Under the pieces are notes generated by a model. That model saw only the letters and a list, made by a program, of their open reading frames with translations. It was not told where the DNA came from and made no database searches. This document shows positions 24,154-35,977 of a stretch of DNA of 64,000 bases, piece after piece. Within the stretch, counting starts at the first letter, position 1; each line of letters opens with the position of its first letter. The stretch lies in the NCBI GenBank assembly GCA_022836615.1, contig MU405213.1, positions 186,001-250,000 on the forward strand, given 5' to 3'. The translations under genes were made by a program, and so were the position numbers. Origin of the DNA: Annulohypoxylon bovei var. microspora (Eukaryota; Ascomycota; Sordariomycetes; Xylariales; Hypoxylaceae).

Positions 24154-24893
24154 TGGGCTGGTAGGTTTGTAGATAGTTCTTGATACACGCGGTAGAATAC
24201 CATGCTGTTTGTGATTGATGTTGTACTTGTATTTCGAACAAGGCTCGAGTTTATTTGCCCTTTCTCCCTAGATGGATATGTATGTATGTATATGCTTATG
24301 AATTTCAAGAACGTAATTGGCGTGTAAAGTTCCTTGTGTACATAGGTACATAGCTCTACAGGTTCGCATGCTGGACCCTGCATCTTAGCATCAAGCTAAC
24401 CTATTTGTGGTCAAGGTTAAACCATACCCTGCCGCTTGGTAACACACTGCCCCTCCAAAGCGCAGTTGCGATAGCCGAACGTCTTTAGTGTCTTTAGTTT
24501 AATCATTAACAGGGCACTTAACTAGATAGAATTCAGAACTCAGTAATACATTTTGTATTAATATAATTTAATAATATTCCTAGAGGGAGGAAACCGATCA
24601 TGGGACTATTAGTTTGTTCATGCATACCTGTATGTTTTGGATACTGATTTGTACCTCCTGTCGAGCTACTGAAGACTCAAGAAAAATATAGTTATGCAAA
24701 TATACATCTCTGTAACGTCAAGTCGAGAGATATCCATGAATCTAGCAATAAACATGTATTTTCCCAGGTCAAGGGTATCAATATAGTAAAAACTCTCTTA
24801 TCCGCCTGCTGCCAATACAACCTCCCTTCCCGTTGAACGCCTTGATGTAACCCCCTCAAGCCCATGCAAATGATATACATGTACTTACTCACC
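24154..24893. other. intergenic region
   Basis: This covers the promoter side of the endonuclease III gene and the 3' flank of the lipase gene. It is AT-rich and no feature is recognised. Confidence 0.5.
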
Positions 24894-26406
24894 TCAGATT
24901 AGGAATTCCTCCTTCATCCAATGTTGAAGTACAACGAGGCCTTCATCAAACCTTGGCGTATCGGAACGAACAATAATAGCGGCATGGCTGTGTCTGACCT
25001 TATGGATCCAGACGGGATACTTGCGAAACCCGACTTTGTCTAGTTCATCGACCATGGCGAATTGAGACGGAGCTAGAGCCAGAGTTGGGAATTGGGGGTG
25101 AGATTTCCTCCGTTCTAGGGCTAGAATCTCGGTTTCGGCCTTGTTCAGATCGCCATCATCACCCTCGTCGTCCGACGCCCCGAGATACGATTCACCTTGC
25201 CAACTATTGAGGTTCTCGTAGACGTCTTCGACCGTACCTCGTAAGTCCTTGATCCAAATTGGCAAACGATAATCCTCTACCCGGATACCCGCAAGACCTG
25301 ATTCGTGTAGACGGATGCGCCTCGAGCTGCGGAACGTTTGCACGACGGAATTGAGCAAGAAGGCGGCAACGCCGATTGGGATGAAGATGGCGAGCGCAAG
25401 CATCAACGGGGCTCTCCGTAGAAAACCTAGGCTGCTGGCCGTGAAATCGGCCATGCCATTGCTGCCTTTCGAAACTAGAGGCGATACTGGATTTAGCGGG
25501 TCCAGTATGACATCTTCGTAGCCTTTGAGGTAATGGGCTTTGATCCGGCTGGTATCCGAAAATGGATCGGTCTTAGCTATGCCTGTTGTATAAAAGACAG
25601 CGCTTCTATCATTGACGACATTCGCATATAACGTTCGACGTTTAAATCTCTTTAAACCGGAAATGAATATTGATTCGGGATCGGCAAGCACTGCGAGCAA
25701 CGGTCGGCCGGTGCCACGGTAGTCGTCAATTGTAAACAACTGTCTTCCGGACATAGAGAGGGTACGCGCGCCCAGGACATTCCATACGTGATTGTGCCAT
25801 CCTCGTAGGGGTGTTCGAACACCTAGGTGCGGCGAAGCAAAGGTTGTAAAGTTCTAGAGACCGGATTGTAAGCAAGGGATACAATAATCTTGTCAAGTCG
25901 GGAAGGACATCCATACCACTGGTTCAACCTCACGGAGGATGCCTCTCATTTCTAGCAGTCCAATGGCATAGCGGGCTACTAGGCCTCCTAAAGAATATCC
26001 AACAATGCTGAGCTTTGTTATCTTCCCGCCTTTGTTTCGTATACTTTCGAGTTCTTCTTCGATCTCGAGGCATACACGCTCGCCGCCTCGCTCGATGCCA
26101 TCGTAGGTAAAACTACCACTGTTTCGTTTCGCGGCCAGAAGGTAGAGCTCGTCTTCCGAATATGTTTCTCTTAACGCTTTCGCAACTGACTTCATATGAT
26201 CTGGGTTGCCCCAGAGCTGCGACAGGGGAATTGTATGTTAGTACATGTACCTACTTTACTGACTTACCAAATGACGTGCATATTTTTGTATGGACACTTG
26301 TTCCGCACACGAGGGTTGCAGGCAGGGATGTGATGGTAACACAACTTACACCATGAACAAGCACGCAGAGGTGGTCTGCCGTCAAGCTACCGCCGGTATA
26401 TTCCAT
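24894..26406 (-). CDS. DUF676 family lipase / serine esterase (Rog1-like)
   Basis: Three exons on the minus strand (26406-26350, 26216-25917, 25853-24894; introns 133 and 63 bp) give 438 aa. The first exon encodes only 19 residues ending in CVLVHG, and exon 2 opens LWGNPDHM, together forming the oxyanion-hole motif of alpha/beta hydrolases. The nucleophile elbow is VGYSLGGLVARY (G-x-S-x-G), followed by NFTTFASPHLGVRTP, typical of the DUF676 family. A hydrophobic segment near residues 240-265 (PLMLALAIFIPIGVAAFLL) suggests membrane anchoring. Yeast relatives act on glycerolipids in lipid droplets and membranes. The catalytic histidine is probably in VRHSHAAI near the C-terminus. Exact substrate unknown. 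Confidence 0.9.
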
Positions 26407-27756
26407 CTTGAACAACTCCTTATTATCGCTTGAAGGAAATGATTTAATTGAAGAAGTAGAACTCTTAAAAAATCGTAATAATCTCGTATAACTGCCTGGA
26501 AAAGGTCCGTCGGCAAGTTGAGACTATCCGTTGCCCGCGGGTGTCCTGAAATAAGGAGCTATGACAATCTTATGTTTTAACTCCGAGTACCCGCGCATAA
26601 ACCGTGCTTCTAAAATTGTAACGTACGATGTTACAAGGGAGCTGAGTAGGCGTCTAGGGCTGACGTAGGGACTTTTTTATGTAGTACATATGGATAGATA
26701 CATACGATGACGATTAGATGCATAGAACCCCTGAAATCCTACAGTTGAGAATTCGTAGGTTTAGTAAAGATAGATAGATTCACGATATCATCGGCTTTTT
26801 ATAATTTGAGAAAAATTCTTGGGAGAACAGGTATTAAGCCAATGTAAAAGATGAACAGGATTGCCTGACTTTGATAAACTTGCATAGGTACCTATGCTTA
26901 ATGTTGATGTTACGGGCATACTATCAAGATAATGAAGATAATGGAATTGCTTTTTATCTATGTATTTCCATGCTAAAAGTATATAAGGGAAATGCGGAAT
27001 TCATACGAATAACCTCATTCGAAGTCCGTAAGTTTGTAAAATTTTGAACTATTAGGCCATACTTATTATGTTATGAGCTTTGAATTGGCATTTACAGATA
27101 TTTGCACAGGCTCGGTGGTGCCATACATATGAATGACACCCATAGAGTTTATGAATATATTCACAATAATTATGAAGATGCATTCTTCATTTATGTTACT
27201 TTTTGGTGCGGGTTATCTTCGGATTATTTTAAGCCAACGTCTTGAACGAAGGTGAGAGCTGTCTTCCTTCCCACCTTAACGTTGGAAAGCGCTGTCGTTT
27301 TCTTTTCAGGTAACTACGTTCCACCACTTTAATCGTGTTTGTTCGATATTTATTTGATCGGGTGTAACAATAAATATGTTATTTGTCTTCTAGATACCTA
27401 AAACTTGAGAATCTTGGAACAACGTTGGGATCAGGTCCATTTCTCTGCCACCATCAAACCAAGAGAACAGTGCCAGTTCTATCAGAGAACTTCACTTCTG
27501 GCCTAACATAAACATATAACGTATTAAGTTTCCTTCGAGATATTCTAACGGGGTTATTGCGAGTAACAACAAACCTACAACAATTAAATTAATGCGGCAA
27601 ATCAATCATCAGCTTTCTTGAGATACTCCAGACACCACAGATACCTGTCCATCTTATTCAAGCTTTCATCACTAATTTGATAACTTCATAATCCCATCTG
27701 TTTACTTTGCCCCTTCTCAGTTATACAAGTTATTGGTACCTTGTCACTTTGTTACA
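26407..27756. other. divergent intergenic region
   Basis: About 1.35 kb of AT-rich DNA lies between the start codons of the lipase and REX3 genes. It presumably holds both promoters. No repeats or genes stand out. Confidence 0.5.
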
Positions 27757-29940
27757 ATGGCCAATTCACTTGCAGCACTTAAAAGTCTACCTTGTCCAGC
27801 GGGTGACAAGTGCACAGCTTTTCAATGTTTATTTAAGCATGGTAGTGACATTGACCTTCCTACTATTGGCAAACCACCTGGGGATTCACTCAACCAAGAA
27901 ATCACCGCATCATCTTCGGATCAAGTATTGCCTAGGAAACGAATCAAACTTAACTCCACCACTTCAGCTCCAGCCCATCCACAAATCGTAAAAAAGGTAA
28001 TATTTGGATACACTATATCAACTTGAGCTTAAGCTAATAGAATACAGGATGCCATGTCTTCTCGAGATGACCACCCGAGTAGCAAAAAGGCCTTCTCTCC
28101 GCTGACCATGGATCGAAAGCGATCAGTTGGGGAGGCGGAACAGGGTGAGGACAATCAGGTTGAGAACCAGAACCAGGGCAATCAAGATAAGGCCCCCCAA
28201 CTAGGTGGCTCTCGACTCGATGGCACTCAGAATAAAAGCTCGGCTGCTTTAGCACGTAGCAAATCAGCTTCTTCGTTGACTTCCCAAACACGCAAGAACC
28301 CAACTCTCGCTTCACACACTGAGAAGACCTCATCCGCCCCGGCCAGCAAGGCATCTAGTAGCTCGGGATCTACTACCCCTATCCTGAGACGCAATAGTTT
28401 GGTCTCTATTAGCCGCGCCTCTACTACACAAGCAAGCAAGCAACCCCAACCATCGACTCAGCCAATTGCTAAGAAACCGGAGACACTTAACCCTCGTCTC
28501 CTAAAGAAGTCCCCTGCTCAACATGGTACACGTTTGAAGCTTGTCGGTGCTCTCCACGAACAATACGTCCGCTTGAATTCTGAGCTGAAGAAAGACATTA
28601 AAGACAAGGTATCAAAGCAGTTGGTGTTATCCGACCAAGAACTCATTGTAAAATCGCTTGATGATGAGCAAGAGATAGCAATCAAGCGATTCCAGATCTA
28701 TGCAAATGCCATCCGAAACAAGATCATGACATACAAGCGCATGACCGTGGCCCAGTGGAAGGAAGAGCGAATATTAGTCACCAAACCTAGCGATACACAA
28801 TCCGCCCTAGATCCTCCTAAGCCTATCGACACCGGTCTGACTCCAATACAAGAGGTTGAGTTCGTGCCTCGACTAGTCTGGCCTTTCGATGGCCTCCAGA
28901 GGTTCGGCTATGTATCTGAGATTCCTCCAGATGAAGACATCGAGAAAGCTCGCGCGAGTGTCGAAGCTTCTGGCAATATCGAAAGTTGTGACAGATGCAC
29001 AAGACGCTTCCAGGTCTTCCCGGGCCGCAGAGAGGAAGACGGGGCGTTGGCATCTAATGGTACTTGCACCTACCACCCTGGCAAAATTTATTACACGGAA
29101 CGAGGACCTGGTAAGATATCACAAGCCCAGAAGAAGTATCGTTGCTGTCACCAGAATGTCGATGACGACTCGGGCGGATGTGCTACAGGACCCACGCACG
29201 TTTTTAAGACAACGGACATCAACCGACTTGCGAGCCTCCTTAACTTTAGGGAGACTCCGCCCAACCCAACCATCCCTGCAGACAGAGCTGTTTGTTTCGA
29301 CTGCGAAATGGGATTCACTGTCTATGGTCTTGAGTTGATCAGAATGACCGCTGTATCTTGGCCAAGCTACGAGACCTTGGCTGACATACTAGTGCAGCCT
29401 TACGGAGAGGTGTTGGATCTGAATACCCGCTACTCTGGCGTCACGCCGGAAGCCATGGCCTCGGCTGAGCGATGGGTACCTGGAAAGGATCATAGACCAA
29501 CTGCTTCTTCTGTTACTGATCCCGTGAAGCCCGGCATGCCAGAGCAGAAACCCAAGCTTAAGATTGCACCGGATCCTAAAGCAGCACGCGACCTTCTATT
29601 CTCGCTAATTGGTCCCGACACCCCTCTCATTGGCCACGGACTTGAAAATGATCTTAACGCTACCCGAATCATCCACCCCTCTTCCGTCGACACCATCCTG
29701 TTGTTCCCTCACAGGCGCGGCCTTCCACACCGAAACGGTCTCAGAATGCTGATGGACACGTTGCTGAACCAGAAGATCCAGCAAGAGGCAGATGAGAGTA
29801 CACCGGAAGGACATGATAGCGCGGAGGATGCCAAGGCCGCGGGTGAGCTAGTGCGGCTAAAGATCCGCGATGAGTGGAAAAGTCTCCAACTGAAGGGTTG
29901 GACCATTTGCGATGGCAAGATTACTGCACCGGACAAGTAA
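27757..29940 (+). CDS. REX3: RNA exonuclease 3 (DEDDh 3'-5' exoribonuclease)
   Basis: Two exons (27757-27996 and 28048-29940; intron 51 bp) give 710 aa. The N-terminus has a CCCH-type cysteine-histidine cluster, CPAGDKCTAFQCLFKH. A Ser/Thr-rich disordered region follows to about residue 230. The exonuclease domain shows CFDCEMGFTVYGLELIR (Exo I, D-x-E), LIGHGLENDLNATR (Exo II) and HDSAEDAKAAGEL (Exo III with the DEDDh histidine and aspartate). Rex3 matures the 3' ends of small stable RNAs such as RNase MRP RNA in yeast. A second cysteine-rich segment (ESCDRCTRRF and YRCCHQN) is usual in fungal Rex3. The ATG was chosen as the first one that places the zinc cluster at the N-terminus. High confidence. 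Confidence 0.93.
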
Positions 29941-30508
29941 TGGTCTGCTAGGAGAGGCGAAGAATAATAAACGTGGCATGTAATACGCGAGTTGAGCTAA
30001 GTTGATACATAGCTGATACCTGAGAAACTAGGCGAGTTTGCATGGGCAACATTGCATTACGTTCGGCGTTTTCTTTTAGTCGTCATAAGAAGGAAACAGA
30101 AGGAGGTTGGACTGATCATTTTGATTGCATTGCGCTGCGCTGATAGTTTCATCTAGTGGTCCTAAGGGAGCATAGGTTCATAGGTTCATAGGGCCATAGG
30201 GTTCATGAGTTGCAATGTACTGTGACGTTAACTTCTTGAGGCTCTGTTGCGGAGGAAGTACCAGGAGCAGAGCCAGACAGACACTGGAAGTCGATCTTAC
30301 AATAAGTTGTCGCGCGCAGGATTGGTAAATTCGTCTGGCCATGAGAAGGACGCCAATGAATATACGAGTTTCACCAACAAATCGCAGTTTTTACTAGTAG
30401 TGACATATTATTCATATCCCGAAGTGGAGAACCGGGCAGTAAATCGTTAGTATACATATGCCTCTCTTTGGACACTCTTTCTGCTTTTATTGTAGTCTAC
30501 CAGCCCCT
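29941..30508. other. spacer between convergent genes
   Basis: This is the 3' flank of REX3 and PHB1. A short imperfect CATAGGTT tandem repeat lies at about 30170-30205. No gene is supported. Confidence 0.5.
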
Positions 30509-31439
30509 TTACGTTCTGCCTACATTAAATAAGAGCTGTCCGCCTCCTTGCTTGCCGCCTGGTATGTACGAGACATTGGGGTTCGAAGCTAGGGTCTGGG
30601 CGATCTCGCGGCTGGCTTCGATCTTTCGGATCTGGATGAGACCGTCGCCGGCCTTGGCTATGGCTCTAGAGATGGTCTCGGCACTTTCGGCTTCACCCTC
30701 GGCTCGGATGACGTTGGCCTGGCGCTCCTGCTCGGCCTTCTCGACGATGAAGCGCGCGCGCTCGGCGTCCTGCTGGGCGATCTGCTTCTGCTCGACGGCC
30801 CTGGTGAACTCCTTACCGAAGGTCATGTGCGTGATGGAGACGTCCTCCAGCGCGATGTTGAACTCGGCGGCTCGCTTCATCAGGTCCGTTTGGATGCGCT
30901 TAGAGACGGCTTCACGCTGCGTGATCAGCTCGGCGGCGTCAAATTGTGCGACGATGGATTTCAGGACTTCGTTGCCGATGGAAGGGAGCACTCGCTCGTC
31001 GTAGTCTGTGCCAAGGTTCTGCGGGTAGACGGATTAGCTGCCATACTTCCCTTTTTTCCGCAGCTCTATCCATATAGCCGCGCTAATGAACATAGAAGTC
31101 GGGAGAGGAGAAACAAACCTGGTATATCTTAGGCAAGGCCTTGACCTCGGGCCTGTGGAGGACCCTCAGGGTCAAGCTGACCATCTGCAAGTCCTTGCTG
31201 CCGGTGGTGGTGGCGATGTTGCGGGGCTTGGTGCGGACGTCGAAGACGATGCTGCGCTGTAGCCAGGGGACCAGGAAGTGCGTGCCCTCGTTGATGACGT
31301 CCTCCTTGACTCCCTTCAGACGGTCGAAGATGACAGCCCGCGTGCCGCCGCGCACGTCGTACAGCGAGGCCTGTGCCAGCATGGCGGCGCCGACCGCGGG
31401 AACCGCATACCGGTACACTCTTCCTAGCACATTCTCCAT
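30509..31439 (-). CDS. PHB1: prohibitin 1
   Basis: Two exons on the minus strand (31439-31119 and 31018-30509; intron 100 bp with an unusual GTTTGT donor) give 276 aa. The protein starts with a short hydrophobic segment, YAVPAVGAAMLAQASLYDV, that anchors it in the inner mitochondrial membrane. The PHB domain contains RAVIFDRLKGV, GTHFLVPWLQ and RVLPSIGNEVLKSIVAQFDA. A long coiled coil rich in Glu, Ala and Gln follows, ending in the IPGGKQGGGQLL tail. Prohibitin 1 forms a ring with prohibitin 2 that supports respiratory complexes and m-AAA protease function. It is transcribed divergently from QCR8. High confidence. Confidence 0.96.
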
Positions 31440-31811
31440 TGTTGCGTATTGCGTCGAGCCCGGGTTCGGGTTCGTGTGTCTTTTGGCCTACTTCGTCGAG
31501 GTAGATATTTGATGGAGCTCCCGGGTTTAAGAAATCGTCAAGGTGGATTGGACGTTGACCCACTTGGCCAGTGCGTTCCTTCCGGATGCTATTGACGGGA
31601 TTACTTGATTGGCTAAAACGGACGGTTCCGAAAGTCAAAGAGTCAAGCCACAGGAGGCGCTACCTTACCCTTTTCCTATTTTAGCTCGGTCCAGATGTCC
31701 GGCAACATCTTCAAAATCGACGTCGCGAGATACACCCAACACTTCAAGCCTCATTTTTCTACAAATCTCAATTGAGCCACCCACACACGTCAATTGAACT
31801 CGACATCCACG
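31440..31811. promoter_or_regulatory. shared divergent promoter of PHB1 and QCR8
   Basis: Only 372 bp separate the start codons of two genes for inner mitochondrial membrane proteins. A CCAAT box in reverse orientation (ATTGG at 31608-31612, context TTGATTGGCT) could bind the HAP/CCAAT complex, which controls respiratory genes in fungi. The spacing is seen; binding and co-regulation are inferred. Confidence 0.55.
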
Positions 31812-32550
31812 ATGCGACCTTCTCAGGTTCTGATGGGAGGAGGCGGCGGCCCTATCGGCAAGCATGGAAAGTGAGTCTACCAGACTTAGCTGCGCCTTTT
31901 TCGTTTTTCGATTCTTGTCTCCGTGCGAGCTACGCAAACTACGCTTAGCCAAGGCATTATTTGAGTTCTCGCTAACGACGAATTACAGGTACCTTGGTGA
32001 ATGGGGCAACTTCGGTGAGTCCATTACATTTCGAGTTTAAGTCGAAAATTGCGCATGTAGGGAAAGAGATGGGAGATATTCGAATATAGGAGGGGGGAGC
32101 TACGAAACATGAGCGGGTAGAAGATACGGAACCCAAGATATCTATCAAATCAGTATGAAGGAGAAACAGTACCGGAATGGAGAATAAGCGATCGAATACT
32201 ACACGGACGAAGGGCACCTCAGATGGTTTACTAACATGATGGATCAACAGGTGGAATGCCGCAGAGGGGCATCATCAGCTACACCCTCAGTTCCAACAAG
32301 CAACACCCGTTCGCCGGCGCCGCACACGCTGCCGTCTTCAACACATGGCGACGATTCAGCGCTCAAGTTCTATACATCGCCCCCCCGCTATTGTTCTTCT
32401 ACTACGCCATGTCGTGGGCTACGGAACGGTACATATACCCTCGTACCTCTTTAACATGAGTGTTTTACTCTCCGAGCTGGACTGACATCGAGTAGAAACC
32501 ACTACCTCAACTCCAAGCACGGCCGCGCGGAGTTCGCCGACTCTGAATAA
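31812..32550 (+). CDS. QCR8: cytochrome b-c1 complex subunit 8
   Basis: Four exons (31812-31870, 31989-32014, 32251-32428, 32496-32550) give 105 aa. Exon 2 is only 26 bp, and all three junctions fall within codons, so all three introns must be removed correctly. The protein reads GKYLGEWGNFGGMPQRGI near the N-terminus, then HPFAGAAHAAVFNTWRR, a single membrane helix (LYIAPPLLFFYYAMSWA) and a short tail ERNHYLNSKHGRAEF. These are hallmarks of the UcrQ family. Qcr8 is a small structural subunit that binds cytochrome b in respiratory complex III. High confidence. Confidence 0.95.
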
Positions 32551-33079
32551 GGTGTATAGATGGACCTAATAGACAATTACGGTTGGAGGTCGAAATGTCG
32601 CGTGTAGACAAAACCTTGTATACCTACAAATAGACGGGCGCAATAATCACGAATATCAAACCCTTTTCATTTGTGTCTGCATAGTCATATTGCTAAGTCC
32701 TCTCATGATATCTGGGTATTAAGCTATGCTCCAGGGTATTAAGCTAGCTTTGAATGGTACATCCGTAGAGAGCATTTCAATATTTTGGTAAATTAGATGC
32801 AATAAAACGACACGATAGTAACATAGAGAATCCAAGAATCAATTATTAAAATTGAAATAGTATTTATTGATAGTACCTAGTTATGTCATGAGTGACTTAA
32901 AGACATATGGCAAGTGTTTGTGGAGGTATTTCAACCAAACAAAGTTGACGTAAAAGTAATCGGGCCGGCAATTTGTCGGCAAAATTGTAACCAGAACATC
33001 ATCAACCTCGAAACAGCACAACTTCGACCTATTCAACGAACAACACCCCATAAGACTTCTCCTCTCCATACTAGCCGCC
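32551..33079. other. intergenic region
   Basis: This covers the 3' flank of QCR8 and the promoter of the complex I subunit gene. It is AT-rich and no further feature is seen. Confidence 0.5.
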
Positions 33080-33841
33080 ATGGCTTCCAAAGCAGTTGCG
33101 AAAGTTGCGGGGGGTGCAATGAGCATCAGCCAGGTACGCAAATCCCATTCCTAGAACAATCCGACACCCATTGGCGGTGCCAAATGGAGCTATATACATA
33201 CAAGCCTAACAAGACGCTGACTTACAACCACCGCAGAAACAAACCCTCCAATCCACCGGCATCTGGGAGCGCGTGCGCCGCGCGCTCGCCGTCGACCCCA
33301 ACCGATCCAACGGCATACCGCTGAACCCGTACTTCCGGAACCCGACGCCGGGGGCGCAGGATCCGCTCGAGTACGACGACCCGGTGACGGCGCCGGCGGG
33401 CGACATCGCCGACAACCCGTACTGGAAGCGCGACTCGCGGCGGTCGTACCCGCGCCTGAGCTTCGTCAGCCAGGCCGACGCCGTCGCGCTGCTGTCCGTC
33501 GGCAGCGCCGCCGCGCCCAGGCAGGAGCTCGTCGGCGAGGCCGGCCAGAAGGCGCTCGTCGCCGCCAAGGAGGAGGGCAGGACCGTCGGCCTCGCGGCGT
33601 ACTTCGAGAAGAACGTCGCTGCCGCGAAGGATACGCTGCTTGTGGACGGGCTGCCGCCGCTGCCGAGCGGGCAGAGCTTGAGGCAGGACGGCACGTGGCA
33701 GACGTACAAGTACGAGCTGACGGAGGAGAACTCGTATCCTGAAGGGTGAGTGTTTATGAGAGGAGTCAGATGGTGACTTGAGATGAGATGAGATGAGATG
33801 CTAACGTTGAGTATAGGTATCCCTGCCGGACCTTCAAATAG
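33080..33841 (+). CDS. NUZM: NADH:ubiquinone oxidoreductase 21.3 kDa-type subunit (complex I)
   Basis: Three exons (33080-33133, 33237-33745, 33817-33841) give 195 aa; the last exon encodes only YPCRTFK after a split glycine. Recognisable blocks are STGIWERVRRALAVDPNRSN, GIPLNPYFRNPTPGAQDPL, PAGDIADNPYWKRDSRR and LVDGLPPLPSGQSL, which match the fungal 21.3 kDa accessory subunit of complex I (Neurospora nuo21.3a, Yarrowia NUZM). The short N-terminus MASKAVAKVAGGAMSISQ could serve mitochondrial import. It probably stabilises the membrane arm. The family call is from memory of the sequence pattern; other small complex I subunits are the main alternative. Confidence 0.82.
33781..33800 (+). repeat. 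AGATG pentanucleotide microsatellite in intron
   Basis: Four perfect AGATG units lie within the last intron of the complex I subunit gene. Confidence 0.85.
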
Positions 33842-34107
33842 ACGGAGACGCGTGGGCGAAGAGTGTACATATAATATCAATATCAGAATCAGAACAGCCA
33901 GCCCTAATTCTAGATTTTCTTGCGGTCTGACACTTTGCGATATTCACATATGGCGCCTCTGAAATCATTGATTAACTTAGTTCTGATATTTAGTTAGAAT
34001 CGCTTTAGTAGAGCCTGTGATCAGCTATTGGTGAAATACTGAGACGACATAGGTACATGGGGACATCGCTTGCTAGTTCCATCATCTAAAGCAAATATAT
34101 ATGGCAA

Positions 34108-34770
34108 TTAGCCTTGTCCTTCAGCTCTTCCTGTTCGCCGCGGTATCCTCCCGATATCCTCGATATTCTCGTTCTTCTGGCTTGGCTGACTTGGTCTAAA
34201 CCTATCCGCCGATCCTTTACTGGCCCCTTCCCCAACCGCCCTCTCGATCATCTTAAGCCTGCCTTGGGCGCCCTTCATCCGACTATCGAAATCATTGACG
34301 GACTCGTCATCGTTCTTCGTTGATAAGGTCCCAGGCTCTACTAGACCGTAAAGCATCGTGACGTTTTTCTCTAGTCGCGCATTGCTGTTGAGAGGGGGTA
34401 GTGTCTTTGGTTCGGATTCAGATTTAGATTCAGGTTCAGGTTCAGGTTCAGGTTCAGGTTCAGGTTCAGGCTTCTTCTCATCTTGAGAACTAAATGATGG
34501 TTCTTGAGACGACGATTGTTGCGACTCCTGTTGTGAATGATTGGTCGGTATAGACTGTTTCCGTAAATTTGGGATCCGGTTCGCCCAGACCATTGCTTTG
34601 CCTTGTAAGCGGCCTGCCTCTAGAAACTTCTCAAAGCCCTGCTTCATGCCGACGGAGCGGCCCTCGGCCCGGCCGGCTTCGGCTCCGTCTTTGTATCCTT
34701 CGTCATAACCTTCTTTATAATATTTTTCTTCGAGGTTAAGGACATCATCAAACGGGTCGTCTGAAGACAT
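34108..34770 (-). CDS. LTO1: Yae1/Lto1 family protein (deca-GX3 motif)
   Basis: A single exon encodes 220 aa from the first ATG at 34770; the frame is open upstream but lacks an ATG. The N-terminal region has the glycine-spaced repeat typical of the Yae1/Lto1 family: LEEKYYKEGYDEGYKDGAEA followed by GRAEGRSVGMKQGFEKFLEAG. With the preceding DDPFDDVLN this fits Lto1 (ORAOV1 homolog) best. In yeast, Lto1 and Yae1 form an adaptor that recruits the cytosolic iron-sulfur assembly machinery to the ABC protein Rli1. The middle is Ser/Gln-rich and contains an Glu-Pro repeat encoded by a hexamer repeat. The second half has no known fold. It is divergent from ARD1, with 460 bp between starts. Confidence 0.8.
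   Translation of the reverse strand: MSSDDPFDDVLNLEEKYYKEGYDEGYKDGAEAGRAEGRSVGMKQGFEKFLEAGRLQGKAMVWANRIPNLRKQSIPTNHSQQESQQSSSQEPSFSSQDEKKPEPEPEPEPEPEPESKSESEPKTLPPLNSNARLEKNVTMLYGLVEPGTLSTKNDDESVNDFDSRMKGAQGRLKMIERAVGEGASKGSADRFRPSQPSQKNENIEDIGRIPRRTGRAEGQG
34428..34471. repeat. GGTTCA hexamer repeat in coding sequence
   Basis: About seven copies of GGTTCA on the plus strand encode the EPEPEPEPEPEPE tract of the Lto1-like protein on the minus strand. Copy-number changes keep the reading frame. Confidence 0.85.
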
Positions 34771-35230
34771 GGTGAGGGTACTTATGGGAGTCTGTAAAGA
34801 TAGGTGTTGATATGTAAAGAGCACGGGTTTAATTTACTTTGATACTATCCTCAGCTAGACTTCGCTTCTCATTTAAGAAACTGAGTGTATTTAATTTCAT
34901 AGAAGCTGGCTCTGTTAAGCCTAGCTAAACTGTATAATTCGTACAAGGATTTGAATTGGGATAGAGGGGCAAACGCTAACTATTAGGTACCTGTGCAGGT
35001 AACACCCCACCACCACATTGTTATCGATAATGGGTGATTGATTGTGTAACGCCGAAGCTGTAAAAGTGACAATAAGCTCCAGCTTGAAGTTGAATAGACC
35101 ATTTAATTTACCTACCTTGTATTTAACAACTACTCAACACACTATCGAGAATTGAAGCCGTCTTTTATTCTTTAAAGACAGAAAACTCAAGCATCCAACC
35201 AGCAAAACTAGACCTAGACACAGATACATA
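34771..35230. promoter_or_regulatory. divergent promoter region of LTO1 and ARD1
   Basis: 460 bp lie between two start codons facing away from each other. A TTAGGTACCTGTGCAGGTAAC segment near 34984-35004 contains TAGGTA-type motifs. No specific factor site can be named. Confidence 0.4.
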
Positions 35231-35977
35231 ATGGATATCAGACGCTTAGAACCGTCAGATATCCCGCTGATCCAGCATGCCAACCTGGAGAACTTGCCTG
35301 AGAACTATTTCATGAAATACTACCTATATCACGCCTTATCATGGCCCCAGCTCAGCTACGTTGCTGTCGATATTTCGCGGCCCAAGAAAACTCCTTACGA
35401 CTACCCCAAGATCGTCGGATACGTCCTAGCTAAGATGGAGGAGGAGCCCTCTGACGGTGTCCAACACGGCCATATCACTTCTCTCTCAGTCATGCGGACC
35501 CACCGACGTTTAGGTATTGCCGAGAAGCTGATGCGACAGAGCCGTAAGTCTCTCCTCTCCTCTCCTTCCAAATCTTTGAGTATCGGAGTACCACGTATAC
35601 TAATATAGGATACAACAGAACTCGCCATGGTCGAGACTTTCGGCGCCCAATACGTCAGCCTGCACGTCCGCGTTTCCAACAAGGCCGCCATCCACCTCTA
35701 CACCAAGACCCTCGGCTTCGACCAAGAGAAGACCGAGTCCAAGTACTACGCTGACGGCGAGGATGCTCACTGCATGCGCCTAGACCTCTCCGTTATCCGC
35801 GAGCAGATCCTTGATGCCCGGCTCGACGACGGCGAGGCACAGGACGAGGGCGAGCCCGTCGGCGACGCGGGTAAGGCCGATGACAAGAAGCCCAAGGAGA
35901 CCAAGCGCAAGGTCAAGGTTGGGCGGGCGTTGGGCGTCCAAGCTCTTGTCGAGAAGGACGAGAGTAAGCATTCTTAA
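35231..35977 (+). CDS. ARD1: N-terminal acetyltransferase A catalytic subunit
   Basis: Two exons (35231-35543 and 35619-35977; intron 75 bp) give 223 aa. The protein starts MDIRRLEPSDIPLIQHANL, and has NLPENYFMKYYLYHALSWPQ and HGHITSLSVMRTHRRLGIAEKLM; the last block carries the acetyl-CoA-binding R/Q-x-x-G-x-G/A loop (RRLGIA). VRVSNKAAIHLYTKTLGF follows, as in the Ard1/Naa10 catalytic subunit. NatA acetylates Ser, Ala, Thr, Gly, Val and Cys N-termini of nascent chains at the ribosome together with Nat1/Naa15. The C-terminal tail of about 50 residues is charged and disordered, as in other fungi. High confidence. Confidence 0.95.

Noticed and set aside
23096..24241. 381-codon minus-strand frame overlapping the endonuclease III gene in another frame
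   Set aside because: It is very Arg/Ala/Pro-rich and the endonuclease frame carries all family motifs.
33206..33880. 224-codon minus-strand frame opposite the complex I subunit gene
   Set aside because: It is antisense to a well-supported coding exon with a higher-quality match.
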